Positions 16,977-26,924 of a stretch of 35,524 nt of DNA are shown piece after piece. The stretch is from Candidatus Methanoxibalbensis ujae. GTDB taxonomy: Archaea > Halobacteriota > Syntropharchaeia > Alkanophagales > Methanospirareceae. The position numbers were made by a program, and so were the translations under genes. The stretch covers positions 1 to 35,524 of the forward strand of contig JAOQIN010000016.1 of NCBI GenBank assembly GCA_026134085.1, given 5' to 3'. Every line of letters starts with the position of its first letter. Position 1 is the stretch's first letter. A model generated the notes under the pieces. It was not told where the DNA came from and did not search any database. It worked only from the letters and a program-made list of their open reading frames with translations.

Positions 16977-19024
16977 GGTGCTGAGGAAAAAGCAGGCACG
17001 CCGACAGCGCAACATCTCACAACCACGCCTTACACAACTACGACGCCTGCAGCTTGCTGTGAGGTCGCAATGTCGCAATAACGGAAAATCAACAAGCGTG
17101 GCACAGACGACCAGCACACTATTGGCGAAGCATTTACAGTCCCAACTCAAAAGAGGAGGAATGGAAGAGCACCAAAGCGAAAAAGAAACAGATTGGCGGA
17201 TATGAACCGGGCAAACAGAGAAATGGATACAAAAGGAAAACAACTTATAGATTTCTCAGAAACGCATGCGGTCATTCCCAACCTGCTGATGTAATTGGGC
17301 GTTTTATGCATATAAAATAAAAATATCGTTGGAGGGAGACGTATAGCCATTTCGGAATTTGCATTAAGCCGTCAGGTGGTAATGGTTATATTTGGGAAAG
17401 TGGAGGCTTGATTGTGAGAAACGGAACATGGCCTTACCGGTATGCTGTTCGCCCTTAATTTTATAAAAGTGGACAATAGAAGATTTTGGCTTCCAGTGAT
17501 TTTGAGCCAGAAACCGGGCGAATCTCACCCAAAGTGTGAATTTACCACAATACCCTGTTTGGCTATTACCGAAAAGAGATTTTCCATTAGTTCAGGATTA
17601 CATTTGCTCTTCAGGTAACTGGCTGTCATCTGCAAAGGTAAGGTTGGATTTTGGGTTTTGATTGTGGTTTGGATTTTGGGTTTTGATTGTGTGGTGCGGC
17701 ATTCTCAGAGAAAGAGGGAAACACAAAACACCTACAGATTTGAGCATCACATCAAGATTTTATTTCATTTGTGGGAATGAGAGCTAAGATATTTAGAGCG
17801 GATATTTGATGTTGATGTTGAAATAGTGAGATAAATAAAAATAAAAGATATGTGGAGAGTTTTTATCTTTGCTGTATGCCCTGAGGGCACAAGTCAGGCT
17901 CTCGAAAGGCACGAAAGGGATTTAGATGGTTGTCTCCATCATCTGAAAGTGTCATCATGTTGATCTTATTTGATGATGTGATTATTTGATGATGTGGTGT
18001 GGAGGAGCTGGTGGAGCGGGGCATGTAAAGCGTATAAATGAAGAAAACCTGAAATCGGGGATTATGAATAGTCCAGCAAAATCTGTTCTCATCTGCTATT
18101 GTAAGCACAACTTCATTACCAATTCTCTATCCACAATTCTCAATACCAAAGACATCATGCAAAGTTCTAATGACTTCAGAATGGATTTAGGTTTCGTCTG
18201 AAGTTTATTTTTTCGTGCCAGAAATTCCTCCATCAGGTTTGAAGAAGGATTCAACTGTCCCCAAAAACCGTCTGAAGAAATTTGAAATGACGATGGAATA
18301 AAGGTGGAGGGAGATAATCCTTTCATTCTGAAGTTCAATAATTGGTTATTCTTCAATTGGAGATTTTATCCTTCAACCATTTTTGGTTTAAAGTATGCAG
18401 GGTCATGAGAGCGAAGCTGGGCAAAAGTCAGTGTAAACATTAAGTTCCTGCCATTCCTGCACGTTGAACATGGGGGGTTCCGGTGGTACATTCCGAAGAT
18501 TGTCTCTCTCTCCGGGATCCGCTCCCAACTCAAATGTGGTTTAGCAGATCAAAATATTGCTCTTATGAATCTCTGCTGAATGTTTGAAGCATAATCCGCA
18601 GTGAGTTGTGCCGTATGCTCATTTTCTATTTGTATTTGTGTTAAATGAGTACCAAGTTTTTGATGATCTATTTGATCTATTGGCAGAGATTTCGGTTGCA
18701 ACCAAATGTTGGACAGACTTTATAGGGCACAATCACACCACAACTATCGCAGATGAACCAGGGAAAAGGGCAGGATTATCCTCCTCCTCAATTCAACTCC
18801 TACATTTGATTTGCCATGAGATTGTTGAATAAAAGAATAATAAATACTCATTTTAATATCAAAATCCTATTCTCCAAATATACGATCCATCTTCATGTAA
18901 CAGCTAAAGCGCATATTAATAACGCTTTTACCTCATTCTCCGTAAGATTCCAAGGTGCCGATTTCTGCCTTCTGGCGGAGCAGGAGAGGTGGGCGGTTTT
19001 TATATAATTTTTTATGATGTAGGG
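16977..19024. other. 2 kb gene-poor region
   Basis: No open frame here is convincing. Several frames of 60-86 codons overlap on both strands without recognisable motifs, and stop codons are frequent. Traces on the minus strand near 17530-17630 and 18440-18520 look vaguely protein-like, but I cannot name them. A near-perfect 25-base tandem duplication lies at 17644-17692. The region is AT-richer than its neighbours and ends in a decayed TnpB element end, so it is likely eroded mobile or accessory DNA. Confidence 0.55.
17644..17692. repeat. 25-base direct repeat, two copies
   Basis: The unit begins GGATTTTGGGTTTTGATTGT at 17646 and again at 17671, giving a period of 25 bases. It lies in the gene-poor region and has no evident coding role. 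Confidence 0.7.
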
Positions 19025-19143
19025 CAGGCCCGCCCGAAGCCCTTGACACCCGAGACTGGAAGGCTGAAAGAGCTGCCTCAGGTGGGTGAAATGGGAACCT
19101 CCTGTGGATGCCCCTTACTTCGGTGGGGGGAGGTGGTCACTAA
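19025..19143 (+). mobile_element. Decayed right end of an IS200/IS605-type element (TnpB C-terminus)
   Basis: The stretch reads like the 3' end of a tnpB gene, with a characteristic terminal hairpin. At 19111-19130 CCCCTTAC-TTCG-GTGGGGGG forms an eight-pair stem (two G-U pairs) on a C(UUCG)G tetraloop, followed by GGTGGTCAC and TAA. The downstream frame reads MPLTSVGGGGH then stop, like TnpB tails. The upstream part (PKPLTPETGRLKELPQVGE) is in a different frame, so one frameshift separates them. No RuvC-like core or full tnpB is visible upstream. In intact elements this end also encodes the guide (omega) RNA. The call is by resemblance only. Confidence 0.5.
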
Positions 19144-19164
19144 ACAGCATGCTAAGTGGAAGTA

Positions 19165-19185
19165 TATTTTTTATATTTTTATGAT
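19165..19185 (+). promoter_or_regulatory. AT-rich TATA region upstream of the lamin-tail/nuclease gene
   Basis: TATTTTTTATATTTTTATGA lies about 40-55 bases before the ATG at 19221. It contains TTATATTT, suitable as a TATA box for a short-leader transcript. Its extreme AT content prevents a precise call. Confidence 0.35.
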
Positions 19186-19220
19186 AATTTTTTACATTTA
19201 TAACAACGGTGAGTGAGACA

Positions 19221-20732
19221 ATGAGATTGGGGAAGATTGTGCTTTTGAGCGCATTAATGATGATAATGATGAGCGCCTGCATCACTTCCCCGGAACATGA
19301 AAGCGCCACGGTCGTGATAAATGCGTTTGACCTGAACCCCCATGGAAATGATGCCGGCAGAGAATGGGTTACGCTTTATAATCCATCTGATACAAGCGTG
19401 AATATAAGCGGCTGGACACTTTCCACAACACACGGAAAAACGGTTACCGTGAAAATAGAGAATGCGACGATACCCCCGCATGGATATTGGACTTACATTC
19501 ATCCCTCTCAATGGCTTGATAACAACGATGAATCAATAATACTCAAGGATGAAAATGGTGTTGAAATAGACAGAACACCCGTTAAAAGTGATAATGACAA
19601 TGATAACCGATTCTGGAAAAGGCATACTGATGGATTTGATACAGACTCAGAAGCGGACTGGATATTCACATTGTTGGATCTGGAAAAGAGCAGAGTGAGA
19701 AGAGGAAAAGTTATTCATGTGGAGGACGGAGACACGATTGACATCTCTCCGGTTGATGTGGCAGGGGTGCAGCGAATAAGGCTTGTATGTTTGGATGCTC
19801 CCGAAAAGTACACTGAAAGAGGCAGGAATGCGACAGAATTCCTTAAAAGTGTATTATGTGCCTCCGATACAGATCTGACGAAATCCCTTAACTGCTCGGG
19901 GAAAGAAGTTGAATTTGATGTGGATGATTTGAGGCAATATGACAGATATAACCGGATACTGGCAGTTGTTTATGTGAATGAAACAAATGTAAATGCGCTT
20001 CTGTTGAATGAAGGTTTTGCGGATCCCCTTATTATGCCACCTTCAGAATTTGTCCCAAAAGCCTCTTTCGTTTACAGTCCCGAATGTCCTGTTGTCGGAC
20101 AAAATATAACATTCAATGCTTCCTCATCATACACACTTGACCCAGATGCGACGATAGTATCATACATGTGGGATTTCGGTGATGGAGAAAAAGGAAGCGG
20201 GAAGACAGTGAACCATTCCTATTCTTCATCTGGCAGTTACAATGTCACATTGTCTGTGACAGACAGCGACGGTGAGAATAAAAGGACAAACACTGTGAAT
20301 CTGACAATAAAAGTGCGCCCAGCTGGAACAGAATTTGACACGAGAGAGTCTTCAAACCCCTATCCGAGCATTTCAGGGAAATTTGTAGGAACAATAAAAA
20401 CAAATACGAAGATAATAGCGACTAAATTATACACATATCCTTGTGAAGGGACAGGCGGTCACACTGAACATGCGATTATATGCAACAAAACATGGTGTGC
20501 TGAAGCATCATGGAGCGGATACGAAGGTGACTGGATGAACCTCCCCTTCAATAAAACTGTCGTATTAATGCCTTATGAGACATACAATATAACGATAGTG
20601 ACGGGCTCCTACCCGCAGATTCACCATGTCCAATCTGTTGAGACAGAGAACGGATGGATAAACTGCACTTACTTTGAAGATGTGAACGGTCGCGGATATG
20701 ATAATTGGATACCTGCGATAAAATTATGGTGA
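19221..20732 (+). CDS. Secreted lamin-tail / SNase-like nuclease / PKD protein
   Basis: This 503-residue protein starts with a signal ending in a lipobox-like MMSAC (Cys20). Domains in order: lamin tail (about 30-130; INAFDLNPHGND, EWVTLYNPSD, ISGWTLS); staphylococcal-nuclease-like (about 160-270); PKD (about 280-366; YMWDFGDG and GSYNVTLSVTD); and a C-terminal module (about 367-503; YPSISGKF, LYTYPCEGTGGHTE, DNWIPAI) that I recall from many methanogen and related archaeal surface proteins. The nuclease residues align with Arg187 (RIRLVC), Glu195 (LDAPE) and Arg245 (YNRILA), equivalents of R35, E43 and R87. It probably degrades extracellular nucleic acid at the cell surface. GGTGA lies eight bases before the ATG. 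Confidence 0.87.
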   Translation: MRLGKIVLLSALMMIMMSACITSPEHESATVVINAFDLNPHGNDAGREWVTLYNPSDTSVNISGWTLSTTHGKTVTVKIENATIPPHGYWTYIHPSQWLDNNDESIILKDENGVEIDRTPVKSDNDNDNRFWKRHTDGFDTDSEADWIFTLLDLEKSRVRRGKVIHVEDGDTIDISPVDVAGVQRIRLVCLDAPEKYTERGRNATEFLKSVLCASDTDLTKSLNCSGKEVEFDVDDLRQYDRYNRILAVVYVNETNVNALLLNEGFADPLIMPPSEFVPKASFVYSPECPVVGQNITFNASSSYTLDPDATIVSYMWDFGDGEKGSGKTVNHSYSSSGSYNVTLSVTDSDGENKRTNTVNLTIKVRPAGTEFDTRESSNPYPSISGKFVGTIKTNTKIIATKLYTYPCEGTGGHTEHAIICNKTWCAEASWSGYEGDWMNLPFNKTVVLMPYETYNITIVTGSYPQIHHVQSVETENGWINCTYFEDVNGRGYDNWIPAIKLW

Positions 20733-20760
20733 TTTATGGTGTGATTTATGGTGATGACTG

Positions 20761-21639
20761 ATGATGATTGATGGAACGGATGACAATAATAAGGACGATA
20801 ATAAGGAAAAGAAAAGATATAAGAAGACGGCTGCTTTCATATATGGTAGTGATTTTGGCGATATTTTCATCGGAAACCTTCTCAATCACCGTGAGTTCTG
20901 CATCTCTTGTGGAGATACCTGCACGTATTGCCGCGGGTTTGATGGATATGCTGATAGAATAGTGGCTGTGATTCGCACGCCTCCCTCACTGCCGGAATTC
21001 ATTGATGAGCCCTCCATTTTCATAATGGATCTGAAACCGGCGGATGTGCTTATCGCGATAGACATACATCCGGACATCCTTCTCAGCCTGCCTGAGCGAC
21101 TTGCAGCACTGAAATATACCGGAATAATAGTGCCCATTGAGCGACCGGGAGCGCTGAGCGTCTTGGAGGAGTTGAAGAAGTTATGCGAGGAAAATGGCAT
21201 TGAATATGCATTCCCCAAGCCCTTCTGTGCACTTGATGCATCTGAAATGCCACCGGAAGACTTCAGCTCTGCTGAATTTGTGAGTGATTTTGTTGAGGAG
21301 TTCCGCATCGGAAAGCCTCTGCTCAGAATAAAAGAGGTTATAAGGGGAGAGGATATGATAATTCAGGATGTTGAGGTTCTGCGCAGCGCACCATGCGGCT
21401 CAACATTTTTCATCGCCCGAAAAATTGTGGGAACTCGCATACCCGCTCGCTCTGTTCGCTCTTTTCGCTCCGTTAAAGGACTCTCAGATGACTCTTCGGC
21501 TGAACTTTTCAGAAGGATTTCAGAGGCTCACCACGCATATCCATGCACTGCGAGCATGGAGCATGACAGAGATGGCGACACATTCCTGCACAGAGCGGGA
21601 TATATTGCGAGGAAAGCGGTGATAAATGCGCTTATCTGA
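20761..21639 (+). CDS. DUF166-like protein
   Basis: I assign this 292-residue protein to the archaeal DUF166 family by its overall pattern. There is a cysteine cluster in CISCGDTCTYCRGF (residues 43-56), then a central Rossmann-like half with DVLIAIDIHPDILLSLP and YTGIIVPIERPG, then late PCGSTFFIARK and HHAYPCTASM segments with further cysteines. The cysteines suggest a metal or redox site. The family has no established function that I can vouch for. A hydrophilic N-terminal run (TDDNNKDDNKEKKRYKK) precedes the first strand. GGTGAT sits five bases before the ATG. It follows the nuclease gene by 28 bases and may be co-transcribed. Confidence 0.7.
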   Translation: MMIDGTDDNNKDDNKEKKRYKKTAAFIYGSDFGDIFIGNLLNHREFCISCGDTCTYCRGFDGYADRIVAVIRTPPSLPEFIDEPSIFIMDLKPADVLIAIDIHPDILLSLPERLAALKYTGIIVPIERPGALSVLEELKKLCEENGIEYAFPKPFCALDASEMPPEDFSSAEFVSDFVEEFRIGKPLLRIKEVIRGEDMIIQDVEVLRSAPCGSTFFIARKIVGTRIPARSVRSFRSVKGLSDDSSAELFRRISEAHHAYPCTASMEHDRDGDTFLHRAGYIARKAVINALI

Positions 21640-21672
21640 TGATTTTTTGTATGATTCCTTGTTATCTTCTGG

Positions 21673-22926
21673 CTATCTGAATGATGATGCGAGGAGTGCT
21701 CCTCCGACAGCGCCTATGAACTGAGGATACTTCGGAATGATCACATCAAATCCGAGGATATCGCGCATGGCTCTTGGAACGCCATCAATGAGCGATGTTC
21801 CGCCAACCTCAATTGCAGGTTGCCTGACATCAATGTCCTGCATCAGCTGCTCCTTGACCTGCTCCACAACGGAATAACAGGCAGCTGCTGCAACATCCTC
21901 CCTGCGAGCGCCTGCTGAAAGTGCAGATACAAGATCCTGAATTCCGAAAACAACACAGTAACTGTCCATTTTTATCTTTGATGGGTCACCTTCAAGTGCG
22001 AGTTTGCCGAGTTGAACAACATCAACGCCCAATCTTCGCGCAGTAAGCTCCAAAAATCTGCCAGATGCTCCCGCGCATATGCCTCCCATTGTGAAATTAT
22101 CGGGAATTCCGTCTTTTGCGGTGATTATTTTGTTATCCATTCCTCCTATATCAATTATCATTGCCTCCCCTTTTGTTATTCCCGCGAGGTACATTGCAGC
22201 CTTTGAGTTTACTGTCAGCTCCTCCTGAATGAGTTCTGCATTGAAGTGTTTTCCGATGATGTATCTGCCGTATCCTGTGACGCCGAGTGCCTCTATTTCA
22301 TCCCTGTTCACATTTGCGATTTCAAGTGCTTTTGCAAACACCTTCTCAGCGGTGGGTATGACCTCTCTTGTGTGGGTCCAGTGAGATGCGATGACCTCGT
22401 TCTCATGCATTATGACAGCTTTTGTCGTCGTTGAGCCTGAATCTATGCCCGCTGTGAGACCTTCCTGCGTCTGGCGCTCGAGTATCCATCGCCGCCTCAC
22501 TATTGTGACAAGCGCCTCCATCCTTGTGAGAAGCTCTCCAGCCTTTGTTCTCTCAGAAAATGGATACATGACAACCGGAAGGTCTGTTTTCTCCTGAATA
22601 AGACGCCTTATCCCCGTCCTCATTGCGGCGCCTTCAGGGCACCGGTGGCATGTTGCGATGAAAACTGCATCTGCATCGCAGAGGTTCTCAATGATCGCGT
22701 AGCCGCGTGCAAGAGCCACATTCAGACCTATGCTTTCCCTGAAATCATAGCCGAATTCCCTCGCCTTCGCATACATGTAATCAATGTCAATTTCAGGAAT
22801 GACTATTTCCGCTCCAACTTTTTCAGCTGCCTGCTCTATCTCACGCTGCACATTCCCATATATCGTTCCGCAGGAAACCTGCGCTATTTTAACAGTATCC
22901 TCAGCAGATCCCTCTCTCATCCTCAT
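21673..22926 (-). CDS. BadF/BcrA-type ATPase resembling methanogenesis marker protein 15
   Basis: A 417-residue protein with two parts. The N-terminal ~155 residues ([18 protein letters not shown]) are specific to the methanogenesis-marker-15 type. From about 158 on is an ASKHA ATPase like the activators of 2-hydroxyacyl-CoA dehydratases: phosphate loop [11 protein letters not shown] (160-170), [10 protein letters not shown] (257-266), and cysteines Cys284 ([10 protein letters not shown]) and Cys324 (DSYCVVFG), which in the activator family bind a [4Fe-4S] cluster between subunits. Such proteins couple ATP hydrolysis to low-potential electron transfer. If the marker assignment holds, a link to methyl-coenzyme M reductase maturation or activation is expected. 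The ATG chosen follows a GTGAT site by seven bases; a GTG four codons upstream is possible. Confidence 0.82.
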   Translation of the reverse strand: MRMREGSAEDTVKIAQVSCGTIYGNVQREIEQAAEKVGAEIVIPEIDIDYMYAKAREFGYDFRESIGLNVALARGYAIIENLCDADAVFIATCHRCPEGAAMRTGIRRLIQEKTDLPVVMYPFSERTKAGELLTRMEALVTIVRRRWILERQTQEGLTAGIDSGSTTTKAVIMHENEVIASHWTHTREVIPTAEKVFAKALEIANVNRDEIEALGVTGYGRYIIGKHFNAELIQEELTVNSKAAMYLAGITKGEAMIIDIGGMDNKIITAKDGIPDNFTMGGICAGASGRFLELTARRLGVDVVQLGKLALEGDPSKIKMDSYCVVFGIQDLVSALSAGARREDVAAAACYSVVEQVKEQLMQDIDVRQPAIEVGGTSLIDGVPRAMRDILGFDVIIPKYPQFIGAVGGALLASSFR

Positions 22927-22979
22927 CAATTGAATCACATCCTTTAATATGATGGAATATGATGGATCAGGATGGCGAA

Positions 22980-23052
22980 TGCCGGGGGCGGGGTTCGAAC
23001 CCGCGACCTTCAGATTATGAGTCTGACGCCCCTCCGGCTAGGCCACCCCGGC
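22980..23052 (-). tRNA. tRNA-Met (anticodon CAT), elongator type
   Basis: The minus strand folds with acceptor GCCGGGG/CCCCGGC and discriminator A. The D stem is GCCT/GGGC, the anticodon stem TCAGA/TCTGA with loop CTCATAA, and the T arm GCGGG-TTCGAAC-CCCGC. The acceptor sequence fits archaeal elongator tRNA-Met rather than initiator or Ile2, though CAT tRNAs need care. There is no intron and no encoded CCA. Its 5' half overlaps the end of mptA by 38 bases. Confidence 0.94.
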
Positions 23053-24001
23053 AGTTGCGCTGTGTCATGATTTCATTTCGCAGCTCTCCGAGATATGCGA
23101 TGCGTTCCGCCACAGCCTCGTGCTGATGTAGGCTCTCCTCATTTATTTGAGTTATCTTTATGAGTGCGTTGTCAGGCAGTTCCTTCAACATCTCAACGAC
23201 ATGAAGCGCCATCTCCCTGACGCAGTCCTCCACGAACTTGGGGTTTTGATGCGCCTCTATTGTGATGAAAGCCTCATCAGGCCTCTTAAGCAGCTCAAAG
23301 GTGCTCGCACTCATGGATTCCTCTATTATCCGTATGATCTTCGCCAGAGGCACGCTTGAATCTCCATCAGTTTCTATCAATATACGCCCTCTTCCACGCT
23401 GATTATGTGTTGCTATCGGCACGACACTCAGTATCTCCTCAATGTCACGCAGGTTCCAGCCGCGCTTCCTCAGCACTCCTTTTACCTCCTCCCTGACCAA
23501 TTCCTGCGCACACGGGCATGTCGTCACGCCTGTCACCTCAGCGCCCACGGTCTTCTTGATCCTGATGTCATCACCTCTCTTTGAGGCCACAGCAGATGCA
23601 AATATCTGAACTGGCTCATGAAACTCAATCCCCGTGACAGGCGTCCTTCGCTTCCACATGTATTCACTGCGCATATATACCTCCGCAACTTCCGCATATC
23701 CATGTCGCTGGAGCAGGTGCTTCGCAATCTCAACACACAAATCCTCCACACTGTATACGGGCATTTTCACAAATGTTTCAAGAACATCATACATCACCTC
23801 AAAATTTCGCGACAAATTCGCTCCTTTTATGTCAGGTGGGAGGTTCACAAAAATATCAAATGTGGACACAAGAACAATAGGGCGCTTACTTCCCGTTCCT
23901 ATCTCAACCAGTTTCTTCACATTCTCCACTCCCACTCTCGTCAAACTTATCTTCACATGCGGATTATATGCTTGCACATCCGGTAATTGCTTTATCTCCA
24001 T
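23015..24001 (-). CDS. mptA: GTP cyclohydrolase MptA (FolE2 family)
   Basis: This 328-residue protein matches the FolE2/MptA family, the Fe(II)-dependent GTP cyclohydrolase that begins methanopterin (tetrahydromethanopterin) synthesis in archaea. Conserved parts are [19 protein letters not shown] near the start, the central metal-site segment [12 protein letters not shown] (about 155-166), [13 protein letters not shown] (about 191-203) and [15 protein letters not shown] near the end. The final ~13 residues ([12 protein letters not shown]) are encoded by the tRNA-Met gene, and the stop TAA is formed by the last anticodon base and the next two loop bases. The family-conserved part ends before the tRNA. 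A TATA-like TTTATTTATATC lies about 100 bases upstream. Confidence 0.93.
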   Translation of the reverse strand: MEIKQLPDVQAYNPHVKISLTRVGVENVKKLVEIGTGSKRPIVLVSTFDIFVNLPPDIKGANLSRNFEVMYDVLETFVKMPVYSVEDLCVEIAKHLLQRHGYAEVAEVYMRSEYMWKRRTPVTGIEFHEPVQIFASAVASKRGDDIRIKKTVGAEVTGVTTCPCAQELVREEVKGVLRKRGWNLRDIEEILSVVPIATHNQRGRGRILIETDGDSSVPLAKIIRIIEESMSASTFELLKRPDEAFITIEAHQNPKFVEDCVREMALHVVEMLKELPDNALIKITQINEESLHQHEAVAERIAYLGELRNEIMTQRNCRGGLAGGASDS

Positions 24002-24221
24002 ATCGTATGGTTCACTCCGCTCATTTTAACACTTTCGTTTTTCCTCCGTGTCAGAACACCTCCCATCAGGACACAGGGTGAGCTGGAGTTCAAACACAGA
24101 CAGATATAAATAAATGGCGGAAACAAAGCCTCTCCTCACTGCCTCCATACTCAACCTCCTCACATCCTCACTCCCACTTCCGCCTCTTCCTGATGCATGA
24201 GAACACACATAACATCATGCC

Positions 24222-26894
24222 TCAACTCAACTGAATTGAATTTATTATTTTATTTAATGCAGCATCTCCCTTCATCACATATTCAAGCACTTTACGGTGT
24301 AGCTCCTGAAGCAGTTCTCTTCTCGATTCCATCAGGATCACATCGGATGCCTGCATAGCAACGAGATTATGTGCGAAAGGAGATGGAAAAGGTGTTTCAA
24401 CAAATCTGACTGATATTTCACCATGCTCAATTCTCCTCAACACTTTTTTCGCACTCTCAATATCAAATACCTCCTCCAGTATCTCTCTGAATGTCTCCTC
24501 CAGTATGGGAAATCCCTCTATTTTGCTGACAACTTCAAGTATTGAAGAAGAGCTTCGCTGCTGTTTTCCGACACTTATGTCATATCCTCTGTACTGTTTG
24601 AGCACCATAAGACCGCGAACCGCACAATGCCTGAATCTTCGCCTGAACAGTTCTGTATTTTGAATGCTTTTCCTCAGAAGCTCTTCAATATTTGAGCTGC
24701 TCACCATGTTTATGATTTCCTTCACATCTTCGCTTCTCATCGTATGGGGAACTCTCAGGATGAATCCGTTATCATTGATAGTCACGGAGACATTTGTCCT
24801 GTATTTACGGCTGACAGCGAATGCATATGCACGGGAGAGTGCATCAAGCGTTCTTCTGCCGAAAAGTGCATGGAATATGATATTATGTCTGCCCATTTCG
24901 TCTGTGAAATGCTCTATTAGTATGCGTTTATCTGTGGGAATTATGCCTGAGAATCTTTTCTGACACTCAAAATACGCGATTATGTCAGATGCAGCCACAT
25001 CATCAATGCGATATTCCCTTTTAAGCCATTCTTTAATGTGCTTTCTCCAGTTCTTTCCTCCTTCATCCATCCTCCGCTCGATTTCCGCCCTGAATCTTCC
25101 TATGTCAATTGCTGAATCATATTCAAGAGGCAGCATCTCGCCGATCCACGATGGTATTGTAGGCTGTCCATCGCACTGTTCAACGAATGCGCGCACTCCA
25201 TCGGCATTCAGGAATCTGTATGTTTTTCCGCCGAGGACGAATATGTCGTTGCGCTCAAGTCTCTCAAGGAAAGGCTCATCAATTTCTCCTATCCATCTGC
25301 GAGTTGATTTCTGATATACCTGCACCGAGCTCTCAGATGGTATGGTGCCTATGTGCGACATGTATATCGCACGGCTGCTCTTTTTACGACCGAAAACGCC
25401 TTCTTCCTCGTCAAACCATATTTTTGGATACACATTCACATTCTCAAGCTCATTTCCTGATAGATATCGCAGGACAGCGATAAACTGCTCAATCGTCAGA
25501 TTTCGGTAAGGATATGCGCGCTTCACAACTCTGAACGCATCTTCAACGCGCCATTTTCGCTCGGTCGCCATTCCCACTATGTGCTGGGCGAGGACATCAA
25601 GCGCCATTCCGACGACATGCACTCTGTCAAGCTTTCTATCCATTGCTCTTTTCGCGAGAACAGTGCATTCAACAAGATCATCAATGTCAGTCACGATTAT
25701 GCAGCCCCTCGCAGTCCTGCCGAGCTGATGACCGGAGCGACCTATGCGCTGGATGAGGCGGGTTGAGCTTTTTGGGGAGCCTATGAGTATGCAGAATTCA
25801 AGTGCGCCTATGTCAATGCCGAGCTCAAGCGATGAGGAGCAGACAACTGCTTTCATCTTTCCTGATTTCAATCCATCCTCAACGGCAAATCTCACCTCTC
25901 TTGACAGAGAGCTGTGATGTGTTCCCACGCACTCCCCATCGATCATGGATGCAAGCTTGTATGAAACTCGCTCAGCACCTGAGCGCGTGTTCGTGAAAAC
26001 AAGCGTCGAACGATATTTATCAACAAAATCCTTCACTCGCTCATATAACCTCTCAGTCACATCCTTCGCAGTCACATCCTTCGCAATTACATCGTCCGAA
26101 GAAAAATCAATGAAGCGACATGGAGATATGACCCTGACATCCAATTTTCTGGCGAATGAAACATCTGCGATCAAACAGTCTCTCGGCTCACACACATCAC
26201 GATCATATTCGCAGCCCACGAGGAACTTCGCAACTTCATCCAGAGGATATATCGTTGCGCTCATTCCTATTCTCACGAAATCATGCGTGCAGAAATTCTG
26301 CAGTCTCTCAAGCGTTATGCTGAGATGCGCACCTCTCTTTGAATCGGCGAGCTCATGTATCTCATCCACAACCACATACTCAATCATCCGCAGATGCTCC
26401 CTGAACTTCGGCGCGTTCAGCACGATCGCAGCTGTTTCAGGCGTCGTGATGAGTATATGTGGCGGCTTCTTCAGCATCCTCTGCCTCTCTGTCTGTGTTG
26501 TGTCTCCGGTTCTCACCGCAATCCTTATGTCTATGTCAATGCCATCCTCCCTGAATATCTGCGAAATCTCGCTCAAGGGCTCTTCGAGATTCTTTCTTAT
26601 GTCGTTTCCAAGCGCCTTGAGAGGACTGATATAAAGGCAATACACACGCTCACCAATCTCAGAACGCTTGCTCAGCTCGCATAAATAGTTGAGAATGCCG
26701 AGAAAACACGCAAAAGTCTTTCCGCTGCCTGTGGGAGCACATATCAGTATGTTCTTCCTTCTCATTATCTCAACTATCGCATACCGCTGCGGCGGTGTGA
26801 ATTTGCCATACTTGCGCCTGAACCATTTTGCAATGTGCGGCTCAAGCCTCTCATATATTTCTCGATCACTGTATTCACGCGCAGATGCTATCAT
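24222..26894 (-). CDS. lhr: Lhr-type DEAD/DEAH-box helicase
   Basis: A superfamily 2 helicase of 890 residues. Motif I CAPTGSGKT is at 52-60, followed by ISPLKAL (Ia), TTPETA (Ib), DEIH (motif II), SAT (motif III), and HHSSLSREVR, SSSLELGIDIG and QRIGRSGH (motifs IV-VI) in the second RecA domain. A winged-helix and the long C-terminal 'Lhr core' follow (GMALDVLAQHIVG, then a beta-rich domain). Lhr proteins unwind DNA:RNA and DNA forks and are linked to DNA repair in archaea. A short AKDV repeat inserted near residues 268-278 looks like a slippage expansion. It is divergent from gatB, sharing an AT-rich promoter region. Confidence 0.92.
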   Translation of the reverse strand: MIASAREYSDREIYERLEPHIAKWFRRKYGKFTPPQRYAIVEIMRRKNILICAPTGSGKTFACFLGILNYLCELSKRSEIGERVYCLYISPLKALGNDIRKNLEEPLSEISQIFREDGIDIDIRIAVRTGDTTQTERQRMLKKPPHILITTPETAAIVLNAPKFREHLRMIEYVVVDEIHELADSKRGAHLSITLERLQNFCTHDFVRIGMSATIYPLDEVAKFLVGCEYDRDVCEPRDCLIADVSFARKLDVRVISPCRFIDFSSDDVIAKDVTAKDVTERLYERVKDFVDKYRSTLVFTNTRSGAERVSYKLASMIDGECVGTHHSSLSREVRFAVEDGLKSGKMKAVVCSSSLELGIDIGALEFCILIGSPKSSTRLIQRIGRSGHQLGRTARGCIIVTDIDDLVECTVLAKRAMDRKLDRVHVVGMALDVLAQHIVGMATERKWRVEDAFRVVKRAYPYRNLTIEQFIAVLRYLSGNELENVNVYPKIWFDEEEGVFGRKKSSRAIYMSHIGTIPSESSVQVYQKSTRRWIGEIDEPFLERLERNDIFVLGGKTYRFLNADGVRAFVEQCDGQPTIPSWIGEMLPLEYDSAIDIGRFRAEIERRMDEGGKNWRKHIKEWLKREYRIDDVAASDIIAYFECQKRFSGIIPTDKRILIEHFTDEMGRHNIIFHALFGRRTLDALSRAYAFAVSRKYRTNVSVTINDNGFILRVPHTMRSEDVKEIINMVSSSNIEELLRKSIQNTELFRRRFRHCAVRGLMVLKQYRGYDISVGKQQRSSSSILEVVSKIEGFPILEETFREILEEVFDIESAKKVLRRIEHGEISVRFVETPFPSPFAHNLVAMQASDVILMESRRELLQELHRKVLEYVMKGDAALNKIINSIQLS

Positions 26895-26924
26895 GAGCCT
26901 TTATTTTCCTTTTTCAGTGCTCAG

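Noticed and set aside
16506-17243. Minus-strand open frame of 245 codons
   Set aside because: Mostly antisense to endonuclease V and rich in cysteine/phenylalanine; no start signal or motif.
17863-18356. Two overlapping minus-strand frames of 81 and 86 codons
   Set aside because: No motif, no ribosome site, and irregular composition; treated as chance frames in a gene-poor region.
25945-26634. Plus-strand open frame of 229 codons
   Set aside because: Antisense to the helicase core motifs of Lhr; the product is serine-rich shadow sequence.
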